From Luminiphilus sp. (lineage in GTDB: Bacteria > Pseudomonadota > Gammaproteobacteria > Pseudomonadales > Halieaceae): a stretch of 8,895 bases of DNA. The stretch covers positions 1 through 8,895 of the forward strand of contig JAHEJH010000073.1 of assembly GCA_024638905.1 (NCBI GenBank), in the 5' to 3' direction. The stretch's first letter is position 1, and each line of letters starts with the position of its first letter. Below the pieces are notes generated by a model. The model ran no database searches. It saw only the letters and a list, made by a program, of their open reading frames with translations, and was not told the DNA's origin. Position numbers and translations under genes: made by a program. Shown one piece after another: positions 1 to 7,296 of this stretch.

Positions 1-2214
1 CTCGTACCCATGGGGCAACAACATGGTCAGCCCGCACAGCCGACTCCATTTGTTCTCACCACTGGAAATAAATTGATCGATGACCACCTGAGCGCCGTTG
101 GCGAAATCACCAAACTGCGCCTCCCACACCACAAGCCCTCCGGGGGACGTGGTGGCATAGCCATACTCGAATGCCAGCACCGCCTCTTCGGAGAGCAAAG
201 AATCATAGATCCTGAAGGGCGCTTGCTCGGTGTTCAGCTGCTGCAGCGGAACATAGGTCTGGCCATCGCGCTGATTGTGGAGCACCGCGTGTCGATGACT
301 GAAAGTACCCCGCCCCACGTCCTGCCCTGTGAGGCGGACGGGATAGCCCTCTTCCAGTAATGACGCGTAGGCCATCGTCTCTGCAAAGCCCCAGTTCACT
401 TCCAGCGCGCCGGCGCCCATTTTGAGCCGATCGTCCATGAGCTTCTTTACGACCCGATGAACGGAGAAAGCCTCGGGTACCGCATTGGTTTGTTCGGACA
501 GCGCCTTGAGCTGCCCCAGCGGCACCGTGGTATCCGCGGCCACGTCCCAGCGGTGCCCCAGATAGGGTGACCAATCAACAAACAAAGCCTTGTTGGGCTC
601 AGAGACCAGCGAGCTCACCATCGGCTCATTCCGCTCCAATGCCTCGCGATAATCCTCAACCCATGCCGCGTCCTGCTCTTGGGTTACCAATCCGTCCGCT
701 ATCAACCGCTGGGCATACAACTCCCGCGTCGAGGGATGGGATTTGATTTTGTCGTACATGCCGGGCTGCGTCACAGACGGCTCATCCGCCTCGTTATGGC
801 CACGGCGTCGGTAGCAAACGAGGTCGATCACCACGTCCTTGTTGAACTGGTTGCGGTAGTCCACGGCGAGCTGGGTCACGAACACCACCGCCTCGGGGTC
901 ATCGCCATTGACGTGGAATATGGGCGCCTGAACCATCTTGGCTATGTCGGTGCAGTACTCTGTGGAGCGCGCGTCGGCAGGCTCACTGGTGGTAAAGCCG
1001 ATCTGATTGTTCAGTACGATGTGCAGGGTTCCGCCTGTGCGGTAAGCCCGCGTCTGGGACATCTGGAAGGTTTCCATGACGACACCCTGGCCCGCGAAGG
1101 ACGCGTCGCCATGCAGCACGATGGGAACGACCGTCTGCCCATCGGGGTCAGCGCGACGATCCTGCCGTGCGCGAACCGAACCTTCGACAACCGGCGACAC
1201 GATCTCAAGATGGGAGGGATTGAAGGCCAGCGCCAGGTGCACCTCGCCTCCCGGCGTCATCATGTTCGATGAAAATCCCTGATGGTATTTCACGTCCCCG
1301 GAGCCGATGTAGCTCACTTTCCCCTCGAACTCGTCAAACAAGTCGACAGGGTTTTTACCCAAAATATTGACCAGCACGTTGAGTCGGCCGCGGTGCGCCA
1401 TACCAATACAGATTTCTTTGGCACCGTAACCGCCGATTCGCTGAATCGCCTCACTCATCATCGGTATGAGGCTTTCCCCACCCTCGAGACCAAACCGCTT
1501 AGTTCCGGGGTATTTAGAGCCCAGCGATCGCTCGAGACCCTCTGCACCGTTCAGTTGCCGCAAGATGTTGAGCCGCTGCTCAGCTGAAAAGTCGGGCGCA
1601 CTGCGCACCGCTTCCATGCGGCTCATGATCCAATGCCGCTCCTCGGTATCCACGATGTGCATGAACTCCGCCCCCACGGTGCCGCAATAGGTGGCGGCCA
1701 GATCGTCGCGGATGCTTGCCAAGGTGGCTTCGGAGCGACCAAAGTACACAGTACCCACCTGAAAGGTGGTATCTAAATCCGCCTCAGTAAGCTCATGAAA
1801 GGTGAGGTCCAGGTCCGGGACGGACGGGCGTTGCGCCAACGCTAGCGGATCAAGTTGCGCCTCTTGGTGCCCCCGCTGCCGGTACGCAGATATGAGCTGC
1901 ACCACTCTGACTTGCTTTCGCTCGTACTCGGTCGCGTGTGAATCCTGCGCGACTGTCGCATCGGTGCGCACCCGCATCTTGGAAATGCGCGCAAATCGGT
2001 CACGCAGCACCGAATGAGGCACATCGTGGAGTGCATGGGTGTCAGAGGCCACGCGGGGCAATTGATCGAAATAGTCGCGCCATTCCGGCGGGATGGCGTT
2101 GGGGTCCTGAAGGTAGTGCTCGTACAGCGCGTCCACATACTCGGCGTTACCACCCGCAATGTGAGATGTTGCCCACTGCGCCAGCATGCCGGGTATAGGC
2201 GTCGCCTGTGTCAC
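1..2214 (-). CDS. sucA: 2-oxoglutarate dehydrogenase E1 component (partial, C-terminus beyond window)
   Basis: Thiamine-diphosphate-dependent E1 subunit that decarboxylates 2-oxoglutarate and hands the succinyl group to the lipoyl domain of SucB (E2) in the cytosolic dehydrogenase complex of the TCA cycle. 738 codons are present and the frame is open to the window edge, ending in the LLPHGYE motif; E. coli SucA has 933 residues, so roughly 200 C-terminal residues lie outside. Visible marks: the N-terminal E1 segment (about residues 14-49, HIAGGNAEYVDALYEHYL); GMAHRGRLNVL with H274, which aligns with E. coli His260; the ThDP-binding HGDASFAGQGVV (368-379) and NNQIGFTTS (402-410); YRRRGHNEADEP (468-479); and the start of the transketolase-like pyrimidine-binding domain with NWGFAETMAYASLL and GQDVGRGTFSHRHAV (about 607-644). 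The start is a GTG, chosen because AGGGGG lies 5 bases upstream; an in-frame ATG at residue 10 has no such site. It follows sdhB as in E. coli, so sucB is expected next. Confidence 0.96.
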   Translation of the reverse strand, partial: MTQATPIPGMLAQWATSHIAGGNAEYVDALYEHYLQDPNAIPPEWRDYFDQLPRVASDTHALHDVPHSVLRDRFARISKMRVRTDATVAQDSHATEYERKQVRVVQLISAYRQRGHQEAQLDPLALAQRPSVPDLDLTFHELTEADLDTTFQVGTVYFGRSEATLASIRDDLAATYCGTVGAEFMHIVDTEERHWIMSRMEAVRSAPDFSAEQRLNILRQLNGAEGLERSLGSKYPGTKRFGLEGGESLIPMMSEAIQRIGGYGAKEICIGMAHRGRLNVLVNILGKNPVDLFDEFEGKVSYIGSGDVKYHQGFSSNMMTPGGEVHLALAFNPSHLEIVSPVVEGSVRARQDRRADPDGQTVVPIVLHGDASFAGQGVVMETFQMSQTRAYRTGGTLHIVLNNQIGFTTSEPADARSTEYCTDIAKMVQAPIFHVNGDDPEAVVFVTQLAVDYRNQFNKDVVIDLVCYRRRGHNEADEPSVTQPGMYDKIKSHPSTRELYAQRLIADGLVTQEQDAAWVEDYREALERNEPMVSSLVSEPNKALFVDWSPYLGHRWDVAADTTVPLGQLKALSEQTNAVPEAFSVHRVVKKLMDDRLKMGAGALEVNWGFAETMAYASLLEEGYPVRLTGQDVGRGTFSHRHAVLHNQRDGQTYVPLQQLNTEQAPFRIYDSLLSEEAVLAFEYGYATTSPGGLVVWEAQFGDFANGAQVVIDQFISSGENKWSRLCGLTMLLPHGYE

Positions 2215-2219
2215 TGTTG

Positions 2220-2225
2220 CCCCCT
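2220..2225 (-). promoter_or_regulatory. Ribosome binding site of sucA
   Basis: The minus strand reads AGGGGG, a strong Shine-Dalgarno-like stretch, followed by five bases and then GTG. This is what decides the GTG start over the downstream in-frame ATG. Confidence 0.7.
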
Positions 2226-2233
2226 GAGGTGTC

Positions 2234-2271
2234 GCTAAGCGGTAACTCGTCTCGGCCACCGGTCACTTAGC
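2234..2271 (-). promoter_or_regulatory. Hairpin in the sucA leader
   Basis: Read on the minus strand, GCTAAG pairs with CTTAGC, and inside it CGGT pairs with ACCG. The result is a ten-pair stem with a four-base bulge (TGAC) on the 5' side and a 14-base loop. Its 3' foot ends 8 bases before the sucA Shine-Dalgarno. There is no U-run after it, so it does not look like an intrinsic terminator. A role in translation control, mRNA processing between sdhB and sucA, or transcript stability is possible, but only the pairing is seen. Confidence 0.4.
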
Positions 2272-2370
2272 TTAAGGAGCGTAGTGTAGGGTAATTGTTT
2301 TTTTTGGGCGCCCGTCTAATGCCAAAAACGGCAGAATTACTGACATTTCCGGGTGTGCTTGGTCCCTTAA

Positions 2371-2385
2371 ATAACTGGAAGTTAT
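2371..2385. repeat. Perfect short inverted repeat, operator-like
   Basis: ATAACT-GGA-AGTTAT: two perfect six-base arms around a three-base centre, between sdhB and sucA. The size and symmetry suit a dimeric DNA-binding protein, but it matches no operator consensus I can name with confidence, and a 15-base imperfect palindrome can arise by chance. Confidence 0.3.
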
Positions 2386-2470
2386 GCGCTATATGACTGA
2401 TATGCAGCGGCTGGAATACCCTCATGACAGTCAGCTATGCCAACCATCACCACTGATCGTGCTACCGGTA

Positions 2471-3178
2471 TCAGGTCGCCCGATTAAGCAACATGGTGCG
2501 GATGTGGCCAATCGCCTTGGTGGGATTCAAGCCCTTCGGACACACGTTGACGCAATTTTGAATGCCGTGGCAGCGAAACACGCTGAAGGGATCATCCAGC
2601 TTGGCCAGCCGGTCCTCTGTCGCCGTGTCACGACTGTCAGCAAGGAATCGATAAGCCTGCAACAAACCGGCGGGACCGACAAATCGATCGGGATTCCACC
2701 AGAAGGAAGGACAACTGGTCGAGCAACAGGCGCAAAGAATGCACTCGTACAACCCATCCAACTGGGCGCGCTCCTCGGGAGACTGCAGTCGCTCGATCGC
2801 CGGCGCCGGTGTGGGATTCTGCAAGTAGGGCTGTACCTTCTCGTACTGCGCGTAAAAAAGACTCATATCGACGACAAGATCGCGAATCACAGGCAATCCC
2901 GGCAGAGGACGAATCACCAGCTTTCCGCCTTTAACACTCTCAGAGAGGGGCGTGATGCATGCCAGCCCATTTTTACCGTTCATGTTGAGACCATCTGACC
3001 CGCAGACACCCTCCCGGCAACTGCGACGGTAGGTCACACTGCCATCGAGATCGGCTTTGATGAGCTCCAGTACGTCCAGCACCATCAGATCGCGATCGCC
3101 CGTGTCGACAGAAAAATCCTGCATGTAGGGGGCTTGGTCGGTCTCGGGGTTATAACGGTATAGGCTGACCTGTAGCAT
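2471..3178 (-). CDS. sdhB: Succinate dehydrogenase iron-sulfur subunit
   Basis: Electron-transfer subunit of complex II, passing electrons from the SdhA flavin through three iron-sulfur clusters to ubiquinone at the inner face of the cytoplasmic membrane. The 235 residues fit the family (E. coli 238). The N-terminal ferredoxin domain has [2Fe-2S] positions C54, C59, D62 and C74; the Asp at the third position is also seen in E. coli SdhB. The C-terminal domain has the [4Fe-4S] ligands C146, C149, C152 and C213 and the [3Fe-4S] ligands C156, C203 and C209. Quinone-site residues known from E. coli are kept: P157, S158, W160, W161, H204 and I206. It starts at an ATG with AGGAG nine bases upstream, 21 bases after sdhA stops, so it is translated from the same message. 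A 256-base spacer follows before sucA. Confidence 0.98.
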   Translation of the reverse strand: MLQVSLYRYNPETDQAPYMQDFSVDTGDRDLMVLDVLELIKADLDGSVTYRRSCREGVCGSDGLNMNGKNGLACITPLSESVKGGKLVIRPLPGLPVIRDLVVDMSLFYAQYEKVQPYLQNPTPAPAIERLQSPEERAQLDGLYECILCACCSTSCPSFWWNPDRFVGPAGLLQAYRFLADSRDTATEDRLAKLDDPFSVFRCHGIQNCVNVCPKGLNPTKAIGHIRTMLLNRAT

Positions 3179-3187
3179 CTGCTATCG

Positions 3188-3192
3188 CTCCT
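3188..3192 (-). promoter_or_regulatory. Ribosome binding site of sdhB
   Basis: Consensus AGGAG on the minus strand, nine bases before the sdhB ATG and lying in the 21-base sdhA-sdhB gap. Confidence 0.75.
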
Positions 3193-3199
3193 GAAAAAC

Positions 3200-4963
3200 T
3201 CAGTAACTTCTCGCCATCGGCTGGAAGGTTTCAACGGTTTGCGGGGTAAAGTTGACGCTCCGCTTGGACACTTGCTTGCCCTCACTATGATAGAGGGAGT
3301 GACACAGCCAGTTCTCGTCATCTCGTTCAGTGAAATCTTCTCGCGCGTGAGCACCGCGACTCTCATCTCGAGCCTCGGCAACCACCGCCGTGGCTTCAGC
3401 GGTTTCGAACAGGTTCTGCAGTTCCAGACACTCGATCCGCGAAGTATTAAACGCATTTGATCTGTCAGCGAGTGCAACGTTTTCTACGCGCTCTCGCAAA
3501 TCAGCCAGCTTGGAGATCCCCTCGCGCATGAACTCACCGGTGCGGAACACGCCAAAGTGGTTTTGCATGATTTCCTGCAACTCGTGTCGCAATGGTGACA
3601 CCTGCTCGCCCTGCTCTCGGGCGTTGAGTGCCTCAAGCCGCGCACCAGCCACCTCAATGTCAGTTTGTGACGCGTCCCGGAGCTCTATTCCCTCACGCAG
3701 CGACTTCTCGATAAACAGACCAGAGGCCCGCCCAAAGACCACGAGGTCCAGCAATGAGTTGCCGCCGAGTCGATTCGCACCATGCACTGAGACACAGGCG
3801 ACTTCGCCGCACGCATAAAGGCCCGGAATGAGCGCATCGTTGCCCTGTGCATCGACGGTCAAGGCCTGGCCATGAACGTTCGTGGGAATACCGCCCATCA
3901 TGTAGTGACAAGTCGGCACAACCGGGATGGGCTCCTTGACAGGGTCGACGTGAGCAAAAGTGCGGCTCAATTCGCAGATCCCGGGGAGTCGGGATTCGAG
4001 AACCTCCTCACCGAGATGATCCAGCTTGAGCTTCACGTGATCACCGTTAGGGCCGCAGCCCCGGCCCTCGAGAATCTCAAGCACCATCGAGCGCGCCACC
4101 ACGTCTCTGCCCGCCAAATCCTTAGCGTTGGGCGCGTATCGCTCCATAAAGCGCTCGCCGTCCTTATTGACCAGATAGCCACCCTCTCCGCGACAGCCCT
4201 CAGTCACCAACGTACCGGCACCGTAGATTCCAGTCGGATGGAACTGCCACATCTCCATATCTTGCGCAGGCACGCCTGCGCGGAGCGCCATGCCCATGCC
4301 ATCACCGGTATTGATGTGCGCATTAGTGGTGGAGGCATAGATCCTGCCAGCACCACCAGTAGCGAAGACCGTTGCCTTGGATTTCACGTAAACGGTCTCA
4401 CCCGTTTCAATGCAAATGGCGATCACACCCACCACCGCACCGTCCTGGTTCTTCACCAGATCAACGGCGAACCACTCGTTAAAAAAGACGGTCTCGTTTT
4501 TGATATTGTTTTGATACAGCGTATGCAAGAGCGCGTGGCCGGTGCGATCAGCCGCCGCACACGTTCGAGCCGCCTGTCCGCCCTCGCCAAAATTCTTCGA
4601 TTGCCCACCAAAGGGTCTTTGATAAATGCGGCCTTCCTCGGTACGCGAAAACGGGAGGCCCATATGCTCCAACTCGAAGATCGCCTCTGGGCCGACCGAG
4701 CACATGTATTCAATCGCGTCTTGATCGCCTATGTAGTCAGAGCCTTTCACGGTGTCATACATGTGCCACCGCCAATCGTCCTGAGGGTCAGCACTGGCAA
4801 TTGCGCAGGTGATACCACCCTGCGCGGACACAGTATGTGAACGCGTCGGAAACACCTTAGAAATAACGGCGGTCTTATAACCGGACTGGGCCAACTGCAA
4901 CGCCGCGCGCATTCCAGCGCCGCCACCGCCTACAATTACCCCATCAAAAGAAATTGTTCTCAT
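3200..4963 (-). CDS. sdhA: Succinate dehydrogenase flavoprotein subunit
   Basis: Catalytic subunit of complex II: oxidises succinate to fumarate and reduces covalently bound FAD. At 587 residues it is the family size (E. coli 588). The dinucleotide-binding GGGGAG (12-17) is followed by RSHTVSAQGG, in which H43 matches the FAD-linked His45 of E. coli. Active-site residues are all present: H242 in QFHPTG, R286 in AGRDVVARS (the general acid/base arginine), H353 in PTCHYMMGG and R398 in GANRLGGNS. The C-terminus ends in an Arg-Ser-Tyr stretch after the helical domain. I chose the ATG giving MRTISFDG; the frame opens 12 codons earlier at a GTG, but the family begins shortly before the glycine motif and GTGAGA sits just upstream of the ATG. 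It lies 69 bases after sdhD and 21 before sdhB. Confidence 0.98.
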   Translation of the reverse strand: MRTISFDGVIVGGGGAGMRAALQLAQSGYKTAVISKVFPTRSHTVSAQGGITCAIASADPQDDWRWHMYDTVKGSDYIGDQDAIEYMCSVGPEAIFELEHMGLPFSRTEEGRIYQRPFGGQSKNFGEGGQAARTCAAADRTGHALLHTLYQNNIKNETVFFNEWFAVDLVKNQDGAVVGVIAICIETGETVYVKSKATVFATGGAGRIYASTTNAHINTGDGMGMALRAGVPAQDMEMWQFHPTGIYGAGTLVTEGCRGEGGYLVNKDGERFMERYAPNAKDLAGRDVVARSMVLEILEGRGCGPNGDHVKLKLDHLGEEVLESRLPGICELSRTFAHVDPVKEPIPVVPTCHYMMGGIPTNVHGQALTVDAQGNDALIPGLYACGEVACVSVHGANRLGGNSLLDLVVFGRASGLFIEKSLREGIELRDASQTDIEVAGARLEALNAREQGEQVSPLRHELQEIMQNHFGVFRTGEFMREGISKLADLRERVENVALADRSNAFNTSRIECLELQNLFETAEATAVVAEARDESRGAHAREDFTERDDENWLCHSLYHSEGKQVSKRSVNFTPQTVETFQPMARSY

Positions 4964-5032
4964 AAATCTCACGTCTATCCCGGGAGCCTCGTGGTACACC
5001 GCCCCACTTGTTCACAGCTGATCCAAGACGCC

Positions 5033-5392
5033 TCAGCTCCAAATAATGACAATCACCCAAATCACGTAACCCACCAGAGCGAGTGACGCGCCCAGCTGGC
5101 AAAACAACCTGATGACGTTACCCTTCGGCCCCAACATTCTCTCAGTCAGGTAATCCGTGAACACTGACCACAGGCCAATCCAGCTGTGTGCCGCCAGCGA
5201 CAGCGCTGCCATCAGGGTAAAGACCTTCATCCACGTCTGGTCAAACAGCAGTCGCCACGAAGTGTAGTCAACTGAACCCAGTAACTGGTAGGCGATAACA
5301 ATAAAATATGCGAGCAACACCAAAGAGGTAACCCGCTGAATCAGCCAGTCAGATAGCCCCGTTCGGCTGAAACTTGTCACAGAGGTCACCAT
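5033..5392 (-). CDS. sdhD: Succinate dehydrogenase membrane anchor subunit (SdhD)
   Basis: One of the two hydrophobic subunits that hold SdhAB on the cytoplasmic membrane and form the heme b and ubiquinone sites. 119 residues (E. coli 115). Three hydrophobic helices are visible at about 20-38, 53-77 and 95-117. The second contains AAHSWIGLWSVFTDYL: H69 corresponds to the heme-ligating His71 of E. coli SdhD, and D80-Y81 to the Asp82-Tyr83 pair at the quinone site. The ATG start overlaps the last seven bases of sdhC (ATGGTGA), which suggests translational coupling and equal production of the two anchors. A GTG five codons earlier is possible but less likely. The sequence is typical of pseudomonad-like SdhD proteins. 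Confidence 0.95.
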   Translation of the reverse strand: MVTSVTSFSRTGLSDWLIQRVTSLVLLAYFIVIAYQLLGSVDYTSWRLLFDQTWMKVFTLMAALSLAAHSWIGLWSVFTDYLTERMLGPKGNVIRLFCQLGASLALVGYVIWVIVIIWS

Positions 5393-5772
5393 ATCAGCAC
5401 CCCCCACACCGCTGCGGCCGCAGCCGCCAGCGCAAACACGATGCGCGCGCCCAACACACCACCGCGCATCGTCTCACCAATGCCCGCATCCATAATGAGG
5501 TGCTTGACTCCGGCAAGCGCGTGGTAAGTCAGCGCCGATGCAATACACCAGCTGACCAGCTTGGCTAGCGGTGAAGACAGCACCGCCGCCACCCCGTTGA
5601 AGGAGGCTTCAGAGGCGAGACTCTGATCGAGAGCCCACAACATCAGGAAGCTGGAGAAAAACATCAGCACCCCTGTCACGCGGTGTGTGATGGAGGCATA
5701 AGCGGTCACAGGCAAGTTAATGGTGCCAAGGTCCAGATTGACAGGACGCGTGTCTCTTGAAGTTGGTCTCAC
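5386..5772 (-). CDS. sdhC: Succinate dehydrogenase cytochrome b556 subunit (SdhC)
   Basis: First gene of the sdh operon and partner of SdhD in binding heme b and ubiquinone. From the GTG start the protein has 128 residues (E. coli 129) and begins MRPTSRDTRPVNLDL, leading into the family signature LPVTAYASITHRVTG. S27 and R31 (quinone site) and H84 (heme ligand) fall at the same numbers as in E. coli, which supports this start. Three hydrophobic helices lie at about 24-48, 65-88 and 107-127. The frame stays open to an ATG at 5859, but that codon lies inside the likely promoter and would add 29 residues unlike the family. The Shine-Dalgarno before the GTG is weak (CTGAGA), so initiation may be modest. 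Confidence 0.95.
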   Translation of the reverse strand: MRPTSRDTRPVNLDLGTINLPVTAYASITHRVTGVLMFFSSFLMLWALDQSLASEASFNGVAAVLSSPLAKLVSWCIASALTYHALAGVKHLIMDAGIGETMRGGVLGARIVFALAAAAAAVWGVLIW

Positions 5773-5842
5773 GTTAAATCTCAGAGTAGTTGCAGTTGCG
5801 GCGGAGGTTACGGTGTATGACCCGATATCTTCCGCGGTCGGG

Positions 5843-5871
5843 AGTATAGGTGGGCTCACAATTGATTACAA
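5843..5871 (-). promoter_or_regulatory. Sigma-70-type promoter of sdhCDAB
   Basis: On the minus strand TTGTAA (-35) and TATACT (-10) are separated by exactly 17 bases; each matches the consensus at four or five positions out of six. Transcription would begin near 5836, giving an untranslated leader of about 64 bases before the sdhC GTG. It is the best promoter-like match I found in the 220-base divergent region. Confidence 0.65.
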
Positions 5872-5873
5872 TT
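5858..5873. repeat. Direct repeat ACAATT, 10-base period, over the sdhC -35
   Basis: ACAATT occurs twice with four bases between, so the copies are one helical turn apart and would face the same side of the DNA. The repeat covers the -35 box of the sdhC promoter. It does not fit the ArcA, FNR or CRP consensus well; only a lone TGTGA half-site (minus strand) overlaps it. A regulator site is an inference. Confidence 0.3.
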
Positions 5874-5929
5874 TCACCTCTCTGGCCCGCGATCCGCCTG
5901 ATGAGCTGATCCATTCAGCGCGTTTCAAA

Positions 5930-5958
5930 TTGACATGTCAGGCGCTCAGCATTAGTTT
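5930..5958 (+). promoter_or_regulatory. Likely sigma-70-type promoter of gltA
   Basis: A perfect TTGACA -35 box is followed after 17 bases by TAGTTT, which keeps the three most conserved -10 positions (T, A and final T). Transcription would start near 5965, about 28 bases before the gltA ATG. The weak -10 suggests dependence on an activator or modest basal strength. The spacing and position fit well, but the -10 is only a partial match. Confidence 0.5.
5931..5940. repeat. Perfect palindrome TGACATGTCA over the gltA -35
   Basis: A ten-base perfect palindrome shares five bases with the TTGACA box. A protein bound here would compete with RNA polymerase at gltA, so it is a candidate operator. 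I cannot assign a regulator. Confidence 0.35.
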
Positions 5959-5992
5959 GGCACCCTCTTATTTCAAGCGGTAGTGATCCTCT

Positions 5993-7288
5993 ATGTCCGA
6001 CAAACACGCCACCCTGAACCTCACCCATGAGGATGGAACTCAGCAGGCCATCGATCTGAGTGTGCACTCTGGCACATTGGGCCCTGATGTGGTGGATGTA
6101 GGCAAGCTGACCGCCAACGGTTACTTCACCTACGACCCCGGTTTTACTTCCACCGCAGCCTGCGAATCGCAAATTACCTTTATCGACGGCGAGAAGGGTG
6201 TGCTGCTTCACCGGGGTTATCCGATAGAGCAGCTGGCCGAGCATTCTGACTATCTCGAAACCTGCTATCTGCTGCTCAATGGCGAGTTGCCAACCGCCGA
6301 GCAGAAAGACGAGTTCGTCGGCATCATGACCCGGCACACCATGGTGCATGAGCAGATCCGAACCTTCTTCAACGGTTTCCGACGTGATGCGCACCCCATG
6401 GCCATCATGTGCGGGGTGGTCGGTGCCCTCTCGGCGTTCTATCACGACTCCACCGAGATCTCTGACCCCTGGCATCGCGAAGTGGCGGCATTCAGATTGA
6501 TCGCCAAGATGCCCACCATTGCCGCCATGAGTTACAAGTTCTCCATTGGCCAGCCTTTTATGTACCCGGATAACAGTCTGGATTACGCGGCCAACTTTCT
6601 GCACATGATGTTCGGCAATCCCTGTGAACCGACAAAGGTGTCTCCCACCATTGCGCGCGCCATGGATCGCATCTTCCTGCTCCATGCTGATCATGAGCAA
6701 AACGCTTCGACGTCTACCGTGCGCCTCGCGGGCTCCTCGCAAGCTAATCCCTTTGCCTGCATTGCGGCGGGGATCGCAGCACTCTGGGGGCCCTCCCACG
6801 GGGGTGCTAATGAAGCCGTGGTAAAAATGCTTGAAGAGATCGGCACTGTAGACCGTATCGATGAATACATTGCTAAGGCGAAAGACAAGGACGATCCGTT
6901 CCGCCTAATGGGATTCGGACACCGGGTTTATAAGAATTTTGACCCCAGAGCCAAGGTCATGAAACAGGCTGCGGACGAGGTTTTGGCAGAGCTGGGCATC
7001 GAGGATGAGAATCTCGAAATTGCCAAACGACTCGAGGAAATTGCGCTCAAAGATGAGTACTTCGTCGAGAAGAAGCTCTACCCCAACGTCGATTTTTACT
7101 CGGGCATTATTTTGAAAGCGCTGGGAATCCCAACGTCAATGTTTACGGTGATCTTTGCCATCGGCCGAACGGTCGGCTGGGTCGCGCACTGGAACGAAAT
7201 GATCGGCGGCGCTTATCGCATCGGCCGGCCTCGTCAGCTCTATACCGGGGAGACCCAAAGAGATTTCGTCCCGCTGGACAAGCGGTAA
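5993..7288 (+). CDS. gltA: Citrate synthase (type II, hexameric)
   Basis: Condenses acetyl-CoA with oxaloacetate to citrate, the entry step of the TCA cycle, in the cytosol. 431 residues (E. coli 427). Aligned with the E. coli enzyme at an offset of five, the catalytic triad is complete: H269 in GPSHGGANEAV, H310 in GFGHRVYKN and D367 in YPNVDFYSG. The oxaloacetate-site motif HADHEQNAS begins at H231. C211 in NPCEP matches E. coli Cys206, a residue of the NADH allosteric site, so the enzyme is probably of the NADH-inhibited Gram-negative kind. The N-terminal beta domain (about residues 1-50) typical of type II enzymes is present. The Shine-Dalgarno is weak. It diverges from sdhC across a 220-base control region, and a KAS III gene follows after 8 bases, probably on the same transcript. 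Confidence 0.98.
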   Translation: MSDKHATLNLTHEDGTQQAIDLSVHSGTLGPDVVDVGKLTANGYFTYDPGFTSTAACESQITFIDGEKGVLLHRGYPIEQLAEHSDYLETCYLLLNGELPTAEQKDEFVGIMTRHTMVHEQIRTFFNGFRRDAHPMAIMCGVVGALSAFYHDSTEISDPWHREVAAFRLIAKMPTIAAMSYKFSIGQPFMYPDNSLDYAANFLHMMFGNPCEPTKVSPTIARAMDRIFLLHADHEQNASTSTVRLAGSSQANPFACIAAGIAALWGPSHGGANEAVVKMLEEIGTVDRIDEYIAKAKDKDDPFRLMGFGHRVYKNFDPRAKVMKQAADEVLAELGIEDENLEIAKRLEEIALKDEYFVEKKLYPNVDFYSGIILKALGIPTSMFTVIFAIGRTVGWVAHWNEMIGGAYRIGRPRQLYTGETQRDFVPLDKR

Positions 7289-7296
7289 GCCGATCC

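Larger units (their letters stand above)
2215..2470. other. sdhB-sucA intergenic spacer, no gene seen
   Basis: About 256 bases separate the sdhB stop from the sucA start, much more than the other gaps in the operon. It holds the sucA SD and leader hairpin, an A8 tract (minus strand) next to the palindrome GGGCGCCC (2298-2313), a short TGCC/GGCA inverted repeat with a six-base loop (2320-2333), and a perfect ATAACT-GGA-AGTTAT inverted repeat. I looked for a sigma-70 promoter for sucA: TACACT is a fair -10 on the minus strand just after the A-tract, but no -35 stands at 16-18 bases. No intrinsic terminator after sdhB was found. Transcription from sdh may simply run on into sucA, with or without an extra internal promoter. 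Confidence 0.6.

Noticed and set aside
679..1272. Plus-strand open frame opposite sucA
   Set aside because: Shadow of sucA; the minus frame has clear ThDP motifs over the same bases.
2298..2313. T8 run next to GGGCGCCC as a terminator
   Set aside because: On the plus strand the T-run precedes rather than follows the palindrome and no plus-strand gene ends here; on the minus strand the palindrome has no loop and is followed by A, not T.
2384..2998. Plus-strand open frame starting in the sdhB-sucA spacer
   Set aside because: Most of it is antisense to the cysteine-rich part of sdhB and it has no family features or Shine-Dalgarno.
3872..4840. Long plus-strand open frame (322 codons) opposite sdhA
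   Set aside because: It is fully antisense to a highly conserved gene, has no recognisable family features, and is explained by codon bias in sdhA.
4964..4999. Upstream GTG start for sdhA
   Set aside because: Adds 12 residues absent from the family and has no better ribosome site than the ATG at 4963.
5393..5407. Upstream GTG start for sdhD
   Set aside because: The ATG overlapping the sdhC stop fits family length and the usual coupling; the GTG adds five residues without support.
5851..5866. CRP-type site (TGTGA half) at the sdhC promoter
   Set aside because: Only one half-site is present; the partner six bases away does not resemble TCACA.
5915..6799. Long minus-strand open frame (294 codons) opposite gltA
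   Set aside because: It lies opposite conserved gltA codons, extends through the gltA promoter and shows no domain; a shadow frame.
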